Assembly (NCBI RefSeq): GCF_001262495.1
Contig: NZ_LGYE01000006.1
Coordinates: 1-64,000, forward strand
DNA: 64,000 nucleotides
Origin: Microbacterium sp. GCS4
GTDB taxonomy: Bacteria; Actinomycetota; Actinomycetes; Actinomycetales; Microbacteriaceae
Reading direction: 5' to 3'
Part shown: in pieces, positions 10,544-19,742 of the stretch
Position numbering within the stretch: position 1 is the stretch's first letter
Layout of the letters: every line of letters starts with the position of its first letter
Made by a program: the position numbers and the translations under genes
Notes under the pieces: model-generated
The model's input: only the letters and a program-made list of their open reading frames with translations
Databases searched by the model: none
Told to the model about the DNA's origin: nothing

Positions 10544-11413
10544 GTGTCTGATCACTCCGCTTCTTCCGAAGCATCGTCCCTCTTCGACGCCTCGCCCTTC
10601 GAGGCCGTACCCGTGTTCGCCGACGTCGAACCCGGCGCGAACCAGCGCTGGACGACCTGGCCGTCCGTCACCCCCTCGGAACGCGGACCCGAGCCGCGGC
10701 CCGACTGGGTCGTGACGAGCGCCGGCGCCCTCGACACCGAGCTCGGCATCCTCAAGACCGGCAAGGAGGCCGACGTCTTCCTGATCGAACGGGCCGTTCC
10801 CGGCGATCCTCAGCAGCGCACGCTGCTCGCCGCGAAGCGGTACCGCGACAGCGACCGCAGCGGCTTCCACCGCTCGGCGGTCTACACCGAGGGCCGCGCC
10901 ACGCGGAACACCCGTGACACCCGCGCTCTGGCGAAGAAGTCCGCCCACGGTCGCGAGGTCGCCGCCGCGCAGTGGTCGTTCGCCGAGTTCACGGCGCTGA
11001 GCCGGATGCACGAGCTGGGCGCCCCTGTGCCCTACCCGGTGCAGGTGAGCGGCACCGAGGTGCTGATGGAGTTCCTCGGCGACGCCGACGGCACCGCCGC
11101 TCCGCGCCTCGCCCAGATCCGGGCCGACCGCGTCGAGCTCGCCGGGCACTTCGCGCAGGTCGTCGACCTCATGCGGGTGTTTGCCGCCGCGGGATTCGCG
11201 CACGGCGACCTCTCGGCGTACAACCTCCTCGTGCACGACGGCCGCGTGAGAGTGATCGACCTGCCGCAGATCGTCGACGTGATCGCGAACCCGCAGGGCC
11301 TCGACCTGCTGCACCGGGACTGCGTCAACGTGTGCGACTGGTTCGCCCGGCGCCGCGTCGACTGCGATGCCGAGGAGCTGTTCGCCGACCTCGTCGCGGC
11401 GTCGTTCGGATAG
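10544..11413 (+). CDS. RIO1-family serine/threonine protein kinase
   Basis: 289 residues, GTG start. The RIO nucleotide-binding loop ILKTGKEADVFLIER lies at about 67-81, the invariant lysine in LLAAKRY at about 100, the catalytic loop FAHGDLSAYNLLVHD at about 219-233, and the metal-binding Asp in VRVIDLPQIVD follows. The activation loop and peptide-binding subdomains of eukaryotic kinases are absent, as expected for RIO proteins. In archaea and eukaryotes RIO1 acts in small ribosomal subunit maturation; the bacterial role is poorly known. Preceded by a short leader ORF; no operon partner. Confidence 0.88.
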   Translation: MSDHSASSEASSLFDASPFEAVPVFADVEPGANQRWTTWPSVTPSERGPEPRPDWVVTSAGALDTELGILKTGKEADVFLIERAVPGDPQQRTLLAAKRYRDSDRSGFHRSAVYTEGRATRNTRDTRALAKKSAHGREVAAAQWSFAEFTALSRMHELGAPVPYPVQVSGTEVLMEFLGDADGTAAPRLAQIRADRVELAGHFAQVVDLMRVFAAAGFAHGDLSAYNLLVHDGRVRVIDLPQIVDVIANPQGLDLLHRDCVNVCDWFARRRVDCDAEELFADLVAASFG

Positions 11414-11468
11414 CGCCGCTCACCGGCTGCCGGTCAGGCTCCGGGTCCGGCTCCGGTTGCGGGACGGG

Positions 11469-12419
11469 TCAGTCCCGGGCGAGGCGCGCAGCGAGCAGCG
11501 TCACGAGCTCGTACACGACGTGGCTCGCGGCGATGCCGGTGATCTGGGCGTGGTCGTACGCGGGCGAGACCTCGACCACGTCGGCGCCCACGATGTCGCG
11601 ATCGCCGAGCGCCCGCAGGATGCGCAGCAGCTCGCGGCTCGTGAGGCCGCCCGCCTCGGGCGTCCCGGTGCCGGGGGCGTGCGCGGGGTCGAGCACGTCG
11701 ATGTCGATCGACACGTACAGCGGCTTGTCGCCGATCCGCTGCAGGATGCGTTCGATACCGGCCTCGACGCCGTGCTCCTCGATGTACTCGCTCGAGACGA
11801 TCGAGAAGCCGAGGCGGGCGTCGTCCTCGAGGTCCTGCTTCGAGTACAGGGGTCCGCGCGTGCCGACGTGGCAGCTCGCGGTGAGGTCGATCAGCCCCTC
11901 CTCGCTCGCCCGACGGAACGGCGTGCCGTGCGTGATGGGCGCTCCGAAGTACGTGTCCCAAGTGTCGAGGTGGGCGTCGAAGTGCAGCACCGCGACGGGT
12001 CCGTGCTTCGCGGCGACCGCTCGCAGCAGCGGCAGCGCGACCGTGTGGTCGCCGCCGATCGTGACGATGCGCTGCACCTGCTCGCCGAGCGCACGGGCCG
12101 CGGTCTCGACCTCGGCCACGGCCTCGGTGAGGTCGAAGGGGTTGACCGGGATGTCACCGGCATCCACCACCTGGGCGACCTGGAACGGCGACACGTCCTG
12201 CGCGGGGTTGTACGGCCGCAGCAGGCGCGAGGACTCTCGCACGTGCGAGGGCCCGAACCGCGTGCCCGGGCGGTAGCTGACCCCCGAGTCGAAGGGGATG
12301 CCGACCACGGCGATGTCCGCGCGTTCGACGTCCTCGATGCGCGGCAGGCGTGCGAAGGTCGCGATCCCCGAGTAGCGGGGGTTCTTCGAGGCGTCGATGG
12401 GGCCCACGTTCTCGGTCAT
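11469..12419 (-). CDS. speB: Ureohydrolase of the agmatinase/guanidinobutyrase family
   Basis: 316 residues. Manganese-ligand motifs of the arginase superfamily are intact: [20 protein letters not shown] and [22 protein letters not shown]. These enzymes hydrolyse a guanidino compound to an amine plus urea. General sequence favours agmatinase. The neighbouring TPP-dependent decarboxylase resembles enzymes of the arginine transaminase route, so 4-guanidinobutyrate is an alternative substrate. It ends a minus-strand run of four genes (17116 down to 11469) with modest intergenic gaps. The speB symbol is a family label. Confidence 0.85.
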   Translation of the reverse strand: MTENVGPIDASKNPRYSGIATFARLPRIEDVERADIAVVGIPFDSGVSYRPGTRFGPSHVRESSRLLRPYNPAQDVSPFQVAQVVDAGDIPVNPFDLTEAVAEVETAARALGEQVQRIVTIGGDHTVALPLLRAVAAKHGPVAVLHFDAHLDTWDTYFGAPITHGTPFRRASEEGLIDLTASCHVGTRGPLYSKQDLEDDARLGFSIVSSEYIEEHGVEAGIERILQRIGDKPLYVSIDIDVLDPAHAPGTGTPEAGGLTSRELLRILRALGDRDIVGADVVEVSPAYDHAQITGIAASHVVYELVTLLAARLARD

Positions 12420-12455
12420 CGGTCGTTCCTGTTCTCTCTCGGAAGCGTGTGGGGA

Positions 12456-14084
12456 TCAGACGAGCGCGCTCTGCGGGAGGTGCACGAGCTGCACTCCCCC
12501 GTCGGCGATCGCCTCGCGAATGGCGGGGATGATGTCGGCGCGCGCGTCGACGCGACGTCCGTGCGCGCCGAAGGCGGTGGCGAGCGCCGCCCAGTCCGGC
12601 TGCACGAGGTCGACGCCGATCGGAGCCATTCCGCGGTCGACCTCGTTCTGGCGGATCTCGGCGTAGCCGCCGTTGTCGACGCACACGATCGTGACGTCGA
12701 GGCGCTGCTCGACCGCGGTCACGATCTCGTTCACGCAGAACATGAGCGCCCCGTCGCCGATCACCGTCACCACGGGACGCTCCGTCTGCGCGACGCGAGC
12801 GCCGATGGCCGCGGGCAGGCCGTAGCCGAGCGTCGCGTAGGTGGGCGTGTAGAGCAGCGAGTGCGGATGCTCGGACGCGAGCACGCTGCCGAGCGCCATG
12901 TACACGATCTGCGAGGAGTCACCGGCGACGATCGCGTCGTCGGGCAGGGCCTCGGCGATGATCTCGGCGAGCGCGACGGTCTCGGGCAGCAGCTCGTGCA
13001 TCTCGCGCGCGATGGCGGCACGCTCGGTGGTCAGGTCACGGGGCGGGCGCTGCTCGGCCGGGAGGAGCTCGAGCAGTGCGCCCGTGACGGCGGCCGCGTC
13101 GCCCGCGAGCCCGACGGTCGCCGCGAGGTTCTTGTCGAGCTGGGCCGGCGAGATGTCGACGCGCACGACCGCGCCGCGAGCCTCGAGCCGTGGGACCCAC
13201 AACTCGGCCTCGCCGAGCTTCGAGCCGACGACGAGCAGCACGTCGGCGTCCTCCGCGACCGTGCGGGCCGCCGCGAGGCGCAGGTTCGATCCCAGTGAGA
13301 GCGGATGCTGTTCGTCGACCACGCCCTTGCCGTTGAGGGTCGTCAGCACGGCCGCGCCGAGGCGCTCCGCGATCGCGGTGAGCTCGTGCACGGCATCCGT
13401 CGATCCGCCGCCCGCGACGATCACGGGACGCTCCGCATCCGACAGCCGTCGGGCCGCCGCGGCGAGCGCCTCCGGGTCGCCGGAGACGCGCGCCGACACC
13501 GGTCGCGGCCGACGAGCCTCGGCGGGGACCTCGGCCGGGGCTTCAAGCACGTCGAGCGGGATCTCGATGTGCACGGGACGCGGACGGCCGGTGCGGAACA
13601 GCGCGAACGCGTCGTGCACGGCCTCCACCGCCTCGGCCGCCGTCGTCACGCGCCGCGACCACTCGGCGATCGCGCCGACCATGGCGGTCGCGTCCTTGGT
13701 CTCGTGCAGCGTGCCCACATCGGCGAACTCGGCTCCGAGCGCGACGCCGGGCGACAGCACGATCAGCGGGCGCGACTCGCAGAACGCCGTGCCGATCGCG
13801 CTCATCGCGTTCTGCAGCCCCGGCCCCGAGGTCGTGATGACCACGCCGGGCAGACCGGTCTGCTGCGCCCAGCCGTCGGCGCCGTAGCCCGCCCCCTGCT
13901 CATGTCGGTTCGTCACGGCGCGGATGCCGAGGTCGGCGAGCGGACGGTACAGCTCGAGGTTGTGGGTGCCGGGGATGCCGAACACGGCGTCGACCCCATA
14001 GGCGCGGATCGTCTCGAGCACGGCGCGACCGGCCGTGTCGGAGTAGTCGGGCGCGGTCTCGGGTTCGGGTGTCACGTCAGGCAC
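12456..14084 (-). CDS. Thiamine-pyrophosphate-dependent decarboxylase, possibly 5-guanidino-2-oxopentanoate decarboxylase
   Basis: 542 residues from a GTG that overlaps the stop of the amidohydrolase gene, with GGAGAG upstream; a second GTG three codons later is possible. The N-terminal pyrimidine-binding domain has FGIPGTHNLELYRPL and the catalytic Glu in RHEQGAGYGADG. The central domain follows, then a C-terminal TPP site with GDGALMF and DNGGYAEIRQ. Among acetolactate-synthase-like proteins this combination beside a ureohydrolase recalls AruI of arginine transaminase catabolism. Acetolactate synthase itself is less likely, since there is no ilvN or ilvC nearby. Substrate is inference. Confidence 0.78.
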   Translation of the reverse strand: MPDVTPEPETAPDYSDTAGRAVLETIRAYGVDAVFGIPGTHNLELYRPLADLGIRAVTNRHEQGAGYGADGWAQQTGLPGVVITTSGPGLQNAMSAIGTAFCESRPLIVLSPGVALGAEFADVGTLHETKDATAMVGAIAEWSRRVTTAAEAVEAVHDAFALFRTGRPRPVHIEIPLDVLEAPAEVPAEARRPRPVSARVSGDPEALAAAARRLSDAERPVIVAGGGSTDAVHELTAIAERLGAAVLTTLNGKGVVDEQHPLSLGSNLRLAAARTVAEDADVLLVVGSKLGEAELWVPRLEARGAVVRVDISPAQLDKNLAATVGLAGDAAAVTGALLELLPAEQRPPRDLTTERAAIAREMHELLPETVALAEIIAEALPDDAIVAGDSSQIVYMALGSVLASEHPHSLLYTPTYATLGYGLPAAIGARVAQTERPVVTVIGDGALMFCVNEIVTAVEQRLDVTIVCVDNGGYAEIRQNEVDRGMAPIGVDLVQPDWAALATAFGAHGRRVDARADIIPAIREAIADGGVQLVHLPQSALV

Positions 14085-15744
14085 GGTATCGCCGCTCTCC
14101 GTCGACCCAGGTCTCGCGCACCGTGATCGCCGAGATGTCCTCCGACGCGACCGCGAGCGGGTCGTCGGAGAGCACGGCGAAGTCGGCGTACTTGCCGACC
14201 TCGAGCGAGCCCAGGTCGTCTTCGCGGCCGATCGACACCGCGCCCTCGTAGGTGTGGGCGCGGAGCGCCGCGGCGGCGCTGATGCGCAGGTCGGCCGGGC
14301 CCAGCGAGTGACCACGACGTGTGACCCGCGTCACCGCCGTCTGGATCGCCTCGAGCGGGATCGGCTCCGCCACCGGAGCATCCGAGGAGATCGTCATGGG
14401 CACCCCCGCCCGCTCGAACTCGCCGAGCGGGTTGAAGCGCTCGCCGGGGGTGCCGATCGCCTCCTCGACGCCCTCGCCCCAGTTGAAGTAGTGCTGCGTC
14501 TGGTTCACCGGACGGATGCCGGCCGCCGCCATGCGGGCGATCTGCTCGGGGGTCGGCAGGCCGCAGTGCTCGATGCGATGGCGCGCGTCGGCATCGGGGT
14601 TCTCGGCGAGCGCCGCCTCGATCGCCGAGACGACCATCTCGATCGCGGTGGGCGACTGCGCGTGCGTCGCCGTCTGCAGTCCCGCGGCGTGCGCCTTCGC
14701 GATGAGCGCCGCGTAGTCGGCGGGCTCGTGGTAGAGCTGGCCCGTGCGGCAGGGGTCGCCCACGTAGCCGTCGGGGAAGTACGCCGTCCAGCCGCCGAGC
14801 GTCCCGTCGGCGTAGAACTTGATGCCGGCGAAGCTCAGGTGGGCGTTGCCGAACTGGCCGACCATGCCCATCTCGAGCGCCTCGTCGAGCAGGTGGGACA
14901 GCAGGTACATCGACACGCGCAGCTCGAGACGCCCGGCCTCGGCGAGGCGCAGGTACATGTCGAACTCGCGGCGGGTGACCTGGCAGTCGCCGATCGAGGT
15001 GACACCGCCGGCGAGGAAGCGCTGCGTCGCGGCATCCAGCTGTCGCAGGTGCTCCTCGGGCTCGTCGGCGAGGTGGAAGTTCGGTCCGTGGTGCGCGATC
15101 TTCACGCCGTGCACTCCCGTGAGGATGTTGCACGCGGCATCCGACAGCTCCCCGGTCAGCTCGCCGTCGGCATCGCGGAAGAACTCGCCGCCGTCGGGGT
15201 CGGGGGTGTCGCGGTCGACCCCGGCCGCCTCGAGCGTGCGGGAGTTCACGACCCCGCCGTGCCCCGAGGCGTTCATGAGGTACACGTCGCGGTCGGTCGC
15301 CACCTCGTCGAGCTCGAAGCGGGTGGGATGCCGCTTCTCGGCGAGGTTGCGCTGCTCGTAGCCGTAGCCGCGCACCGGCCGTCCCTCCGGCGCCTCGGCC
15401 GCCGCCGCCCGCAGCAGCGCGACGATCTCGGGGATGCTGCCGGCCTTCTCGGGCCCGCAGTCCACCCAGGTCATCATCTGACCGAACATGAGCGGGTGCG
15501 CATGGGCGTCGACGAAGCCGGGGACCACGACGGCGTCGCCCAGGTCGACGCGCTCGGGGTCGAGTCCCCGTCGCTCCGCCTCCCGCTCGCATTCCGCGAG
15601 CGTGCCGATCGCGGCGATCCGGCCGCGGTCGGTGAGCAGCGCGGTGGCGGTCGTGTCCTCGGCATCCACGGTGTGGATCGCGCGAGCCGTGAGCAGTCGC
15701 GGCGTCGTCTGGGCGGAGCGGTCGAAGGGGGTGAGCTTTCTCAT
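14077..15744 (-). CDS. YtcJ-like amidohydrolase (amidohydrolase 3 family)
   Basis: 555 residues. The metal-binding HAHPLMFGQ motif appears early (about residue 80) after a short beta-sandwich start. HRIEHCGLPTPEQ lies at about 388 and the catalytic Asp in ISSDAPVAE at about 455, followed by the closing sandwich segment VGKYADFAVLSDDPL. The family hydrolyses amide or cyclic amide bonds, and individual substrates are rarely known. It overlaps the next gene by 8 bases and lies 49 bases after the MHS transporter, so it is part of that catabolic operon. Confidence 0.85.
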   Translation of the reverse strand: MRKLTPFDRSAQTTPRLLTARAIHTVDAEDTTATALLTDRGRIAAIGTLAECEREAERRGLDPERVDLGDAVVVPGFVDAHAHPLMFGQMMTWVDCGPEKAGSIPEIVALLRAAAAEAPEGRPVRGYGYEQRNLAEKRHPTRFELDEVATDRDVYLMNASGHGGVVNSRTLEAAGVDRDTPDPDGGEFFRDADGELTGELSDAACNILTGVHGVKIAHHGPNFHLADEPEEHLRQLDAATQRFLAGGVTSIGDCQVTRREFDMYLRLAEAGRLELRVSMYLLSHLLDEALEMGMVGQFGNAHLSFAGIKFYADGTLGGWTAYFPDGYVGDPCRTGQLYHEPADYAALIAKAHAAGLQTATHAQSPTAIEMVVSAIEAALAENPDADARHRIEHCGLPTPEQIARMAAAGIRPVNQTQHYFNWGEGVEEAIGTPGERFNPLGEFERAGVPMTISSDAPVAEPIPLEAIQTAVTRVTRRGHSLGPADLRISAAAALRAHTYEGAVSIGREDDLGSLEVGKYADFAVLSDDPLAVASEDISAITVRETWVDGERRYRA

Positions 15745-15793
15745 GGGCCTGTTCGCTGTCGGGGCGGGCGGGGAAGGGCGGGCGCGGCTGCGG

Positions 15794-17116
15794 TCAGGGG
15801 AGCCGGTTCGCCGTCGTGTCGGTGCGCGCGGTGAAGGATGCCGTGACCGGCGCCTCGTCGGAATGCTGCGGTGCGAGCCGCGTGCAGACGCCGGCGATGA
15901 TCGCCATGCCGATGAACATCGCGATGACAGACCACACGCTGCCCGTCCACGCGATCAGCTGCGTCGCGAACCACGGCGAGAACCCGGCCCACACGGCGGC
16001 TCCCACGCCGTACGACAGCGCGATCGACGTGTAGCGCGCCTGCGGGCGGAACATCTGCGCCAGGATCGCGGCGATCGGGGCGTAGGTCGCGCTCATCGCG
16101 ATGCGCACGAGCGAGGCGAGCAGGAAGATCAGCGGCTCGACGCGTCCGGGCATGATCAGCAGGAACGGCGCGAACGTGAGCACCGAGGTGATGAGGCCGA
16201 TGTACATGACGTTCTTGCGACCCCACTTGTCGCCCAGCCACGCGACCGGCAGGGTCACGACGAACTCGACGAACGAGGCGATCGTCATGGCGTCGAGGAT
16301 GACCTGCTCGCTGATCGCGATGGGCTCGCCCGTGGCGTACGCGGTCGCGAAGGTCGTCGCGAGGTAGTAGCCGCCGGTCGAGATCGGGAGGATGCCGATG
16401 CCGAGGAGGATCGGCTTCCAGTTGGCGCGGAGCGCGAAGGCGAGCGGCATGGACTGCTTGCGGCCCTCGATCTTCTGCTCGAAGACCGGGGACTCCTCGA
16501 CGCGGTACCGCACCCAGAGTCCGACGCCCACCAGCACGATCGAGAGGAGGAACGGGATGCGCCAGCCGCCGTCGATGATGAACGTGTCACCGCCGCGCGA
16601 CATGATCGCGAAGATCCCCGAGGCGAGCAGAGCTCCGGCGGGGTTGCCGAGCTGCGTGAAGCCGCCATAGAAGGTCTTGGACTTCTCGGGGGCGTGCTCG
16701 ACGCTCATGAGCACCGCACCGCCCCACTCGCCGCCGACCGCGAGACCCTGGATCGCGCGGAGCAGGATCAGGAGGATCGGGGCCAGGATGCCGATGTTCT
16801 CGTAGGTCGGGAGGCAGCCGACCAGCACGGTCGCGACGCCCATGAGGAGCAGTGTGATCACGAGCGAGACGCGGCGGCCGAGCTTGTCGCCGATGTGCCC
16901 GAAGACGATGCCGCCGAGCGGTCGGACGAGGAACGCGACGGCGAAGGTCGCGAACGCGGCGGCCGTCTCGGCGAGGCGGTCGCCGCTCGGGAAGAACAGC
17001 GGGCCGAAGACGAGCGCTGCGGCGGTCGCGTAGACGTAGAAGTCGTACCACTCGATCGTGGTGCCGACGAAGGCGGCGATGCCTGCGCGACGCGCTTTGC
17101 TGTGGGTGGAGGCCAT
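15794..17116 (-). CDS. MFS metabolite:proton symporter (MHS family)
   Basis: 440 residues with 12 membrane helices. It opens KARRAGIAAFVGTTIEWYDFYVYATAAAL, the typical start of MHS symporters such as ShiA, ProP and KgtP, and has the conserved loop GDKLGRRVSLVITLLLMG between helices 2 and 3. These import organic acids, betaines or related metabolites with protons. First gene of the operon with the amidohydrolase, decarboxylase and ureohydrolase, and divergent from the Lrp regulator across a palindrome. It probably imports the substrate of that pathway. Confidence 0.88.
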   Translation of the reverse strand: MASTHSKARRAGIAAFVGTTIEWYDFYVYATAAALVFGPLFFPSGDRLAETAAAFATFAVAFLVRPLGGIVFGHIGDKLGRRVSLVITLLLMGVATVLVGCLPTYENIGILAPILLILLRAIQGLAVGGEWGGAVLMSVEHAPEKSKTFYGGFTQLGNPAGALLASGIFAIMSRGGDTFIIDGGWRIPFLLSIVLVGVGLWVRYRVEESPVFEQKIEGRKQSMPLAFALRANWKPILLGIGILPISTGGYYLATTFATAYATGEPIAISEQVILDAMTIASFVEFVVTLPVAWLGDKWGRKNVMYIGLITSVLTFAPFLLIMPGRVEPLIFLLASLVRIAMSATYAPIAAILAQMFRPQARYTSIALSYGVGAAVWAGFSPWFATQLIAWTGSVWSVIAMFIGMAIIAGVCTRLAPQHSDEAPVTASFTARTDTTANRLP

Positions 17117-17188
17117 GGAGCCCGCTCCTTTGCGGAAGATGTTCGGATAGCGAAGGATGCTACGGACACGGGGACGTCACGACAAGGT

Positions 17189-17226
17189 CATAACTCCAGC
17201 GTGATACGCGATTCACTGGAGTTATG
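17189..17226. promoter_or_regulatory. Large palindrome, candidate operator for the Lrp-type regulator
   Basis: CATAACTCCAG (17189-17199) and CTGGAGTTATG (17216-17226) are exact 11-bp inverted repeats 16 bases apart. The spacer region carries a second near-palindrome, GTGATACGCGATTCAC (17201-17216), offset by one base. It lies between the divergent MHS symporter (start 17116) and Lrp regulator (start 17337). Size and position suit a multi-subunit Lrp-family operator controlling both directions. Confidence 0.65.
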
Positions 17227-17336
17227 ATCGCGGGAGTGCACACCTTGCGGCTTCTCGCACGCCGATTCGGCTCCTAGACTGCACTTGTGGTCGCGTGTCC
17301 GCGCGTTCGCGGGAAACTGGGGAATGTGAGCCGACG

Positions 17337-18245
17337 ATGGATTTCGACGCAGAACTGATCCGGGCGCTGCAGGAGGACGGCCGCGCCAGCATCCGCTCCC
17401 TCGCCCTTCGACTCGGCCAGTCGCGCGCCGCCGTCGCCGCGCGCCTCCGCGCCATGCTCGACGACCGCACGGTGCGGGTCGTGGCTGCCGTGGACCCCGT
17501 GTTCCTCGGACAGCACGTGCTCGCGCACGTCTCGATCCGCACCGACGGCGCGGTCGAGATCGTCGCAGGGCACCTGCGCGACATGAGCGAGACCGTGCTG
17601 GTGTCGGCCGTCGGGGGTGCGCACGACCTCGTGACCGAGGTGCGTCTGGGCAGCATGGCGGATCTGCACGACCTGCTCGCGCAGATCCGCGCGATCGACG
17701 GCGTGCTCGACATCAACACGATCATCTACTCGACCGTCGTGAAGGGGTTCTTCGTCTCGGAGTACCACGGCGATGTCACGCTCGACACGATCGACGAGGA
17801 CCTCATCGAACACCTGCAGTCGGACGGGAGGATGAGCTTCCGCGCGCTGGGCGACGCCGTGCGTCTGTCGCCCTCGGCCGTCGCGACCCGCGTGCAGCGC
17901 CTAATCGACGGCGGCGTCATCAAGATCAGCGCGGTCGAGGCGCGCGGCCTCGCGCATCGGCAGCTGTCGATGGGCGTGGGGCTCAACCTCAACCACGACG
18001 ACGAGGCGGTGATCGAGGAGCTCCGCACCGGACGCGGCATCGACTTCGCCGCCCGCACCCTCGGACGCTTCGACGCGGTCGCGACCCTCGTCGAGCCCTC
18101 GGCCGGGGCCCTGTATGCGAGCCTGGAGCGGTTGCGGTCCCTCGCGGGCGTCACGCGCATCGAGGCCTGGCTGCACCTCGCGGTCCTCAAGGAGGACTAT
18201 GCCCGGACGTTGCACGCACCAGCGCTCACCGCCCGCGTGCGCTGA
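17337..18245 (+). CDS. Double-length Lrp/AsnC-family transcriptional regulator
   Basis: 302 residues, about twice the usual Lrp length. Two helix-turn-helix units are visible, at about 1-45 (DAELIRALQEDGRASIRSLALRL) and about 150-195 (DEDLIEHLQSDGRMSFRALGDAV). Each is followed by a ligand-binding AsnC-type alpha/beta domain. An internal duplication gives a covalent dimer. It is divergent from the transporter/catabolic operon and probably senses an amino acid or a derivative. The start was set at MDFDAEL, not the upstream in-frame codon, because it gives the family N-terminus and has GGGGA upstream. Confidence 0.88.
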   Translation: MDFDAELIRALQEDGRASIRSLALRLGQSRAAVAARLRAMLDDRTVRVVAAVDPVFLGQHVLAHVSIRTDGAVEIVAGHLRDMSETVLVSAVGGAHDLVTEVRLGSMADLHDLLAQIRAIDGVLDINTIIYSTVVKGFFVSEYHGDVTLDTIDEDLIEHLQSDGRMSFRALGDAVRLSPSAVATRVQRLIDGGVIKISAVEARGLAHRQLSMGVGLNLNHDDEAVIEELRTGRGIDFAARTLGRFDAVATLVEPSAGALYASLERLRSLAGVTRIEAWLHLAVLKEDYARTLHAPALTARVR

Positions 18246-18293
18246 CCGGCGCGCCGTCACCGTCCGTTCACCGCGCGCCGCCAGACTGCGAGC

Positions 18294-19703
18294 ATGAACG
18301 ATTCCTCCCAGAGCGGCGAGGCACCCGAGCCCGCCGCGACGGCGAACAGCGGCGCTGTCGGCGTCATCGGCCTCGATCTGCGCGGCGATGAGCCGGCGCC
18401 CAAGAAGCAGGTCTTCTCGTGGGCGCTCTGGGATTGGGCCACGCAGCCTTTCAACACCGTGATCCTCACGTTCATCTTCACGGCGCTGTACCTGACGACC
18501 GAGGCGTTCCTGCCTGCCGACATCGCGGCGCTCGGTGAGGACGACCCGATCCGCAAGGCCGCCGAAGCCGATCTCGCGTCGGGGCTCGGGCTCGGATCGA
18601 CCATCGCCGGCATCGCCATCCTGCTCATCGCCCCGGTGCTGGGTCAGCGAGCGGATGCCGCGGGGCGTCAGAAGCTCTGGCTCGGGATCGGCACAGGCGC
18701 ACTGATCGCGTGCATGTTCGGCCTGTGGTTCGTGGAGCCGACGCCGGCCCTGTTCTGGCTCGGTGTCGCCCTGATCTCGGCGGGATCGGTGTTCGGCGAG
18801 ATCGCGGCGGTGAACTCGAACGCCATGCTGATCGGCATCGCCACCCCGAAGACCGTGGGTCGCATCTCGGGGCTCGGCTGGGGTTTCGGCTACATCGGCG
18901 GCATCCTCGCCCTCGTGCTCGTGGTCGTGTTCTACATGCTCGACTGGTTCGGTCTGCCGGACGACGGCGGGCTGCCGTTCCGGATCATCGCGGTGGGCTG
19001 CGCGATCTGGGCGATCGTCTTCTCGATCCCGATCTTCCTCAACGTCCCCGAGCCGTCGATGGGCCGCCCCGAACGCAAGGTCGGCTTCTTCGCCTCGTAC
19101 GCGCTGCTCGTGAAGGACGTCATCGGGCTGTACCGCGACCCCGAGACGCGCAACACGTTCTGGTTCCTGCTGTCGAGCGCGGTGTTCCGCGACGGGCTGG
19201 GCGGCGTCTTCGCGTTCGGTGCGATCATCGCCGGGCAGGTGTTCGGGTTCGAGTTCCTGGAGCTCGTGATCTTCGGCATCGCCGCGAACCTCATCGCGGG
19301 CGTCTCGACCATCATCGCGGGGCGGTTCGACGACAGGTACGGCCCCAAGCGCATCATCCTCGTCTCGCTCGCGTCGATGGTGATCGCCGGGCTGGCGGTG
19401 TTCTTCCTCGTGGATGCCGGGACGGTGGTGTTCTGGATCGGCGGCCTGATCCTCTGCGCGTTCGTCGGTCCGGCGCAGGCGGCTGCACGGTCGTTCCTCG
19501 CCCGGGTGACCCCGGCGGGCCGCGAGGGTGAGATCTTCGGCCTGTACGCCACGACGGGGCGGGCGGCGAGCTGGATGTCGTCGGGCGCGTGGACGCTGCT
19601 GATCGTGCTGACCGGGGCGACCGCGTTCGGCATCGTCGGCATCGTGATCGTGCTCGTCGCCGGGTTCCTCCTGCTGCTGCCCGTCAAGGCGACTGCACGC
19701 TGA
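18294..19703 (+). CDS. MFS transporter of the UMF1/Atg22-like family
   Basis: 469 residues with about 12 membrane segments. The N-terminus KKQVFSWALWDWATQPFNTVI has the W-ALYDWANS-like signature of UMF1 (vacuole effluxer Atg22-like) proteins, and the first loop has a long insert before helix 2. In fungi Atg22 exports amino acids from vacuoles; bacterial substrates are unknown. It stands 48 bases after the Lrp regulator and 39 bases before the CDF transporter on the same strand. Confidence 0.82.
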   Translation: MNDSSQSGEAPEPAATANSGAVGVIGLDLRGDEPAPKKQVFSWALWDWATQPFNTVILTFIFTALYLTTEAFLPADIAALGEDDPIRKAAEADLASGLGLGSTIAGIAILLIAPVLGQRADAAGRQKLWLGIGTGALIACMFGLWFVEPTPALFWLGVALISAGSVFGEIAAVNSNAMLIGIATPKTVGRISGLGWGFGYIGGILALVLVVVFYMLDWFGLPDDGGLPFRIIAVGCAIWAIVFSIPIFLNVPEPSMGRPERKVGFFASYALLVKDVIGLYRDPETRNTFWFLLSSAVFRDGLGGVFAFGAIIAGQVFGFEFLELVIFGIAANLIAGVSTIIAGRFDDRYGPKRIILVSLASMVIAGLAVFFLVDAGTVVFWIGGLILCAFVGPAQAAARSFLARVTPAGREGEIFGLYATTGRAASWMSSGAWTLLIVLTGATAFGIVGIVIVLVAGFLLLLPVKATAR

Positions 19704-19742
19704 GGCGCGCCGCCCCGCCGCGGACGGGAGTAGCCTGACCGC

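Noticed and set aside
12456-14084. Acetolactate synthase (ilvB) assignment
   Set aside because: No ilvN/ilvC neighbours and the context is a ureohydrolase catabolic operon; only the general TPP-enzyme fold is shared.
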